Shown here piece after piece: positions 58,930 through 64,000 of a stretch of 64,000 nt of DNA. The stretch's first letter is position 1. Each line of letters starts with the position of its first letter. The translations under genes and the position numbers were made by a program. Source of the DNA: Siphonodentalium dalli (taxonomy: Eukaryota > Mollusca > Scaphopoda > Gadilida > Siphonodentaliidae); NCBI GenBank assembly GCA_032622095.1, contig CP136069.1, positions 38,912,194-38,976,193 of the forward strand, in the 5' to 3' direction. Below the pieces are notes generated by a model. It had not been told where the DNA came from and ran no database searches. It saw only the letters and a list, made by a program, of their open reading frames with translations.

Positions 58930-60951
58930 TCAATGTTTTTCCCTTTGTGGGTTCCAATTCAATCTGCTCTGACAGACTGAGATATCAATTTGAGCATGAC
59001 GGTTCTCCAACCCTCTGACTTGAAGATTCGTGAACCCGCTAGAAATGACTTCATGTTTGGTTTCACACAGGGCTTCTCGCTTCAAATTGGAACCTGTACT
59101 AGTATGAGGTAAATCTCTCAAATGATTGAGATAGTTATTATTTGAGGGACTACATAAACGTCTGACACAGGCAACCTAACACGGTGTAGGGTCTACATGT
59201 ATGATTAAACCCTATAACTCCCCTATCCCAGTCCGATAACCCAAGGTGACCACCAGAGAACCCTGAAGTATCCTTTTCATGGTTTATTGACTAACAGCCT
59301 CCAACCAACTGCCATTGGTGTGAGATGGTCACTTAACTTATTGATGAGCTAGCTATGATTGACATTTGAGAACGTCTTAGCTACTGGGCTATTATATATG
59401 GCTGGGGTTGGAGGCCCTAATTCACCTGATCCAACCAGTTTAAGTGTAAATCTGTTTCTTCAACAAAGTTGCCATTTTGCTAATTTTTCGGTGCCCCACC
59501 AGCTCCAGTTAAGATTTTAGGTAGGTCTGTTTTTATCTTAACTGATATTCTATTCCCTACATTGCAGGAGGGATGTTCATGATAATTATATAACTCATTT
59601 CTGTAAGACCCATCTCTGAGACGGGTAATTGCAGGGGATCTCACCCTAGAAGAAATACTTGAATACTGTAATGAATCGGGGACGTTTTAGTTATAATCAT
59701 TCGTTTCACGGGGTCCAACAGTGTTCTCAAGTATATTCCCTTTAACCACGTGAATTTTGAATTGTGGCGGAAAATATCTGACCAGCTTTATTTACTTCAC
59801 CATATTCATACCTCCGCTCTCTATTTTCAATGAACGCAAGTTGCCTGTAATGATTATAAATGAAATTGCTTTCATGTATGTTGGATCCCATTCGTGAAGA
59901 AACATTTGAAAGTGGGTCACTAAATCCACTAACTTCCTAGAAATTCAGGGTAAAACGGTGGCCATTCACCATAGTAGATGCTTGTCGGCGATTATATGTG
60001 ACAGAACCCAAATCATCATTCAAAATTTCCATTTTCACTGAATTGCTACTGGCCCCACGTTTTAGATCAGAATTTATTTCACTGGGATACCTATATTATA
60101 CTGGTTGAAGGGACTGTTCAAAGAGTCCCTGATTTACCTTTGCGGAAGAATCCCATTGTATACCTTCGGGTTCTAGTTCCAAGTCGTTAAGCTTTTCATT
60201 AAGTACAGGACGATTCCCATAGACCATAGTCACTGTGAATAACTCTCAATGAAACATCCAAACTGGTATTTGGGCCATAACAAGGTATATCCATGTCGCG
60301 GACTGAAAGCTGCCTGAATCCAGGAGAAAAGGGGGCCAAAACCCCACCATTCCTGGAACCTTGAGGCCCACCTGTCCCAAAAAGCCGTTGGTATCCAATT
60401 TCCAAGTCGGTATCCTGGTCGACACTCATTGTGTCGTCACTCAGTGCATCAGATTGATATGGGTGATCAGATGACTCACTATTCACCCATTCATTGCTAA
60501 CCGGTTCACTGCACGTGTCATACTGCGATCGATAAAAATCATTGTCCCAGTAATCCGAAGCGAACTTCTCGTGTGCATAATGTCTTGACCCAATCTAGTC
60601 CTCCAATTCATTCAATAAGTCCGAGAAATCAATGGTAGGAAAATATCTGATTATCTCACAGCAACACTTCCTGGATTCATAATCCAAACAGCCTCCGAGA
60701 ATATTCATAAGTTTTACTTGGGAATCTATTGTGACGAAAAGATGAATATATATATCTTCTCCACTGAGTGGCGATGGGATGCCATATTCCCCCTGTTTGT
60801 TGATAGAGTCAACATATCCCCCTCCCTTCAAAAATACATCAGTGTGCACATTCGACGGGGACCGCATTATCAATATTGTACCGAAAATGTATTTGGTAAC
60901 TACAGGGAAAAAATCCCTAAGAATACTCAGGCAACATAAGAGGGTAAGCAA
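58930..60951 (-). pseudogene. 2-kb decayed coding region of unknown identity
   Basis: Minus-strand frames at 60951-60595, 60486-60199 and 59121-58930 are open. Between them (about 60.19-59.45 kb) the same strand reads as protein-like text broken by scattered stops and shifts, for example GQIFSATIQNSRG, VTYNRRQASTMVNGHRF and DLPKILTGAGGAPKN. The region near 60.4-60.55 kb is rich in S, D, E and Y. I recognise no domain. A retroelement Gag-like or transposon protein is a guess from its setting inside an intron and antisense to the lectin. Confidence 0.35.
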
Positions 60952-61492
60952 AACCCTGTCTCAGTAAACAAAACTTTTTTTTTCAATGACCAAACACAAA
61001 TAAATATCAAATATAAACGTTAAACGGACAGAAATTTCACAAAGTGTAATATTTATCAATATTACGTAATACTTATTGATATTGTTGGAACATTTGTCTC
61101 AATATTAATTGAGACAAAATTGAGAAAAATGTCCTCAATTTCTGACAATTTCAGAACAATCATGTGATGGCACAACTATTTTTGTGGGGGGGGGATTTCC
61201 CACGCAAGTTCGTAGGCTTTTAGCGACAATGTAGTATTTTTTGGGGTGCATATATTACCCCCAAGGAATACTATGTAACCACATGGTCAACTACATATAA
61301 TATGCTTATTCTGGCAAGGTAATCCCAAGCTATATCACATGGACCATTAAGATGGCACTTTACATATAAGGGAGTCAAATACTTGTATGTGTATTAATTA
61401 CCCAATGACTAGGTGATTACGCCACAGGGGGTCGAGGTTCTAGTATGTTATTACACTTGTAATGAATCTCTTTCACTCACTCTCGAACGCAG
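60952..61492. other. end of proposed intron 1, with acceptor of lectin exon 2
   Basis: A small palindrome, TGTCTCAATATTAATTGAGACA, is at about 61092-61113 and a G-run near 61187. A pyrimidine-rich tract TCTCTTTCACTCACTCTCG precedes the AACGCAG acceptor (AG at 61491-61492). Confidence 0.6.
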
Positions 61493-61664
61493 GAAAACTC
61501 TGTGAGGCGCCGAATACTGTGTATTACCAACCAGGCCACAAATGCTTCTGGATCAACAACATTACTACGGACTTCAGTCATGGCGCTGACCTCTGTGCCG
61601 GGTACAATGGTGTTCCTGCTACGATCGATACCGACGATGTGCAGAACTTCCTGGAGGATCACCT
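61493..61664 (+). CDS. C-type lectin, exon 2: first half of the carbohydrate-recognition domain
   Basis: 172 nt between acceptor ...ACGCAG and donor GTGAGT at 61665; it enters in phase 1 and leaves in phase 2. It encodes KLCEAPNTVYYQPGHKCFWI, then NNITTDFSHGADLCAGYNGV and PATIDTDDVQNFLEDH. The first two cysteines are the extra N-terminal pair of a long-form CRD; the third (ADLC) pairs with the last CRD cysteine. A-x-I-D-T-x-x-V-Q-x-F-L is the usual second helix and strand. NNIT is an N-glycosylation sequon. The signal exon is probably 41116-41182. The protein is expected to be secreted and bind glycans, typical of invertebrate immunity or adhesion. Confidence 0.85.
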
Positions 61665-61694
61665 GTGAGTACATGCGTATTTACATGAGTATTT

Positions 61695-61925
61695 ATCCCT
61701 TTCATGATGGGAGTTGCGCTGGCGCAGCATTAAATACCCTATGTCAGTGCATTATCTTATATATGCGAGAATGCACTGGCTTACAAGATCAAGGTGAATA
61801 TTGTTAGGCCAATGCAGTATCTTATATATGCGAGGCGCCATATATGGGCGACTCGCTTATAGTAGAGAATGCATTGGCACAGGGTTTTCGCAAAAATGCA
61901 GGAGGCTCCAGTCATCAAAGGGTTA
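61695..61925 (+). mobile_element. palindromic MITE (short-flank type) in lectin intron 2
   Basis: Begins ATCCCTTTCATGATGGGAG and ends GGCTCCAGTCATCAAAGGG, complementary ends of the family at 16729. It holds a shortened palindrome at 61743-61780, the spacer AAGATCAAGGTGAATATTGT, and a good 71-bp palindrome at 61808-61878 with apex GGCGCCATATATGGGCGACT. It starts about 30 bp after the exon 2 donor, in sense orientation with the gene, so it would be in the pre-mRNA. Confidence 0.85.
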
Positions 61926-62628
61926 CTGTTGATTCGACATATTTGCTATCTATATGTACAGTTGAATTTCAAAGGGAATTGGAATTACGTGATAGGTTTT
62001 TCAGCACAATAAAGTTCTAAAAACTAAATTAAATTGAGGTTTTATTGAGCTGTAAGCTGATATCGTGATAGATTATACACTCGGTATAAACGCCAATCAT
62101 GTAATAATTAGTTCAGTTTAATTAATGTTGGTAAAATTATTATTTGCTTTAAATTCAGGAAGTGCGTTAGGAAGAAGTTCAACTAATAATAGCGTTTTGA
62201 AAAATATAAACAATGCTTTGGCTAATTAAGTGCTTTGGTTATACTGAAACTCGCACGCGAGGATACATATTTTTAATATATCATGCAAAATCTTGGCGCT
62301 GAACATGAATCATAGGGGTTACTCCGAATGAAGGCTGTGTCAAGTTGCCTTCTAGTAAAAGTGTAAAAAGCTCAACTAGTTACAGTGTGATCTTCATTTC
62401 CCATCAGAAGAACCAATCGACAAACACGAATAATTGGCAGACATACACCCATAAACTTACACTCACACATCTTTTTGACCGAAAGAGATTCAGGCTCACC
62501 AGCGCTGTGCCGATTATAAGGACACATTGCACTATAAAAAGTAATGACTTAACGAGAAGGGACCTCCCATGGATGTCTTTATTTGGAAATCTAATGTCTA
62601 ATCCGGAGCAAACATCATACAATTACAG
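61926..62628. other. rest of lectin intron 2
   Basis: Non-coding. It ends with the acceptor CATACAATTACAG at 62628. No repeat besides the MITE upstream was identified. Confidence 0.6.
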
Positions 62629-62855
62629 GCTGCCAAGTGAGCAGGGCGCAGGTAGTTTCTGGATAGGGAGCCGTTTCGACGGCAAGCGAAACAATTGGCG
62701 AAACTGGAATGGATCGATTACAACCTGGGTGAATTGGTACCCAGGACAGCCCAACTTTGACGGGAAATGTGCAATATGGTTTCTTGGGAAAGGATGGAAT
62801 GACACATTTTGTGGCACAAAAGATAAGAATGCGTTCATGTTGTGCGAAATCTCCG
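62629..62855 (+). CDS. C-type lectin, exon 3: second half of the carbohydrate-recognition domain
   Basis: 227 nt, entered in phase 2 after AG at 62628 and left in phase 1 at CCG|GTAAGT. It encodes LPSEQGAGSFWIGSRFDGK, then WNGSITTWVNWYPGQPN, FDGKCAIWFLGKGWNDTFC and FMLCEIS. WIG, the GQPN sugar-binding loop, WND and the last three CRD cysteines are all present, completing six with exon 2. QPN is neither the EPN (mannose-type) nor the QPD (galactose-type) triplet, so specificity cannot be predicted. The phase-1 donor shows that at least one more exon lies downstream, not recognised before the window ends. Confidence 0.88.
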
Positions 62856-64000
62856 GTAAGTTCTCCGATAGAGTTTTTGGGTCACATCCGTTATACATCT
62901 CACTATTATACTGTGCGTCCAAAGCTATAATTATTATCATCAAATACACTGGTTTTTGCCTGACTAACATACACGTAATTGTATTGCACTGTTTTTGAAT
63001 ACATAGTGTGTGCTTACATATATGTCAGTGAACCAAACTGGTATATGGGTACACATGCATGCACATTTCCCGCTGAAAGAATGTGTAGCATCTTATATGT
63101 ATTTGCGAATGTGTGCCTTTATGTATGTCAGTCCGCTATATAAATGAATGGGGGATCATTTAGAGGGGTCTAACAGGGGTATATGTTTCTGACGAAGATA
63201 ATGGTGCCAATTATATTTCTAAAGTGACGCTGTCCGAATCCGTGATAGAAAAGTAGAGGGGCACCAAATACTATGACACATTTTGTCGCCGATCTTATAT
63301 GTAGTCATTTCCATGGGAAACATGATTGTTTTATTTAAGAAATTACTCTTGTTTCGATAAAGGTTATGTAGATATTAGTAGTAGTGCATATGGTCAATTT
63401 GTCATCAGACTTTTTCAGTTATAACTGCACAACCTTAATCGAAACAAGGGGTATGTCTTATAATGTAAAGCACCATCAGTAGAATATAGAAGTAAAACAA
63501 GCAAAACACTTTCCTGAAGAAAACTAAACATAAAGTTGAAACAAACATGCTGTTACTCAGACCTCAAATTTATCGATTGAGCAAGTGTCGTCATCGTTTC
63601 ATCGGTTTTTATTGGCTAGCGGGCTGCACGTATTATTGTTATAGTTCGGCTGTGGTGTCAGTAACTGTTGTAGGTTTCAGTTGCATTCCCTTGCAAATGT
63701 TAGCACGAGTCTTGTTGATTTTTCTATATACTTGTACACAGAGCGCTGGCAGTATATTTGTTTTGGACGTTTCGCAGTATAGTACAAAACTTTTGTCTGA
63801 AGTTATGCGTACAACTGAGTCGTTGTTCATCGTCGATCACATGGTAGAGTCAGGTGATTAGCGTTAATGAGTGTAAGCCGTGGTCTGGCTTACTGTGTGG
63901 GATGATCTGATCACTTTAGCCGATCTGGTCTCGCAAGATGCACGCATCAAATCTCAATTTCAATTAAAAGAACATGTGGATATTTCAAATAAATGGAATT
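62856..64000. other. lectin intron 3 or downstream DNA; no further exon recognised
   Basis: Contains text related to the 38.2-38.7 kb repeat family (63.14-63.31 kb) and the small inverted repeat at 63344-63453. A 104-codon + frame at 63547-63861 is hydrophobic and a 63-codon minus frame overlaps it; neither shows a domain or splice context. Confidence 0.4.
63344..63453. repeat. 110-bp inverted repeat (MITE-like)
   Basis: TACTCTTGTTTCGATAAAGG (63344-63363) is complementary, with few changes, to CCTTAATCGAAACAAGGGGTA at the right (63433-63453). A single arm-like copy is at 28977-29000. No coding content. Confidence 0.6.

Noticed and set aside
63547-63861. 104-codon hydrophobic frame near the window end
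   Set aside because: No domain, no splice borders, and an overlapping antisense frame of similar quality; likely chance.

Overview
This window looks like AT-rich nuclear DNA from a metazoan, most plausibly a marine invertebrate (mollusc or other lophotrochozoan; the exact group cannot be read from the sequence). The reasons are spliced coding exons with GT..AG borders, a C-type lectin, several non-LTR retrotransposons, a Penelope-like element, a DIRS-like relic, Helitron-type elements, a probable tRNA-derived SINE, and many palindromic MITE-like elements. No bacterial or viral gene organisation is present.

Host genes are few. The best supported is a secreted C-type lectin on the + strand. 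A signal-peptide first exon lies at 41116-41182, and two exons forming one six-cysteine carbohydrate-recognition domain lie at 61493-61664 and 62629-62855. The intron phases fit (1, 2, then 1 at the last donor), so the three can be spliced in frame, although the link from exon 1 across a 20-kb intron is inferred. A second signal-peptide first exon, also phase 1, starts on the minus strand at 28686 and points the other way; its later exons are not recognised.

The rest is layered mobile DNA. At 5.07-5.98 kb there is a foldback with perfect 70-bp arms. At 7.34-8.92 kb two ~465-bp MITEs with 69-bp internal palindromes lie in opposite orientation, one split by a 558-bp foldback with a 7-bp target duplication. 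From 10.5 to 15.8 kb, arms built of ~350-bp repeats lie inverted around a decayed minus-strand coding region. At 16.73-19.99 kb a 5'-truncated LINE sits in the apex of a palindromic MITE. At 20.78-24.90 kb there is a nearly complete but disrupted Penelope-like element (reverse transcriptase plus GIY-YIG) with an inverted terminal unit. Inverted-repeat elements, a LINE relic and a DIRS-like relic follow from 25.1 to 34.8 kb. From 36.7 to 40.2 kb there is a head-to-tail array of Helitron-like units with 5'-TC and hairpin-CTAG ends, full of nuclear-receptor half-sites.

The proposed lectin intron 1 (41.2-61.5 kb) holds a SINE, a 500-bp tandem duplication, a decayed LINE preceded by monomers rich in ATGGCGGC motifs (45.7-50.0 kb), a nearly intact LINE (51.7-55.2 kb), a hairpin MITE, and a 2-kb decayed minus-strand coding region (58.9-61.0 kb). 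Another palindromic MITE begins about 30 bp inside intron 2. The most notable signal is the palindromic MITE group: one 64-71-bp self-complementary core appears at five loci inside two different kinds of flank.
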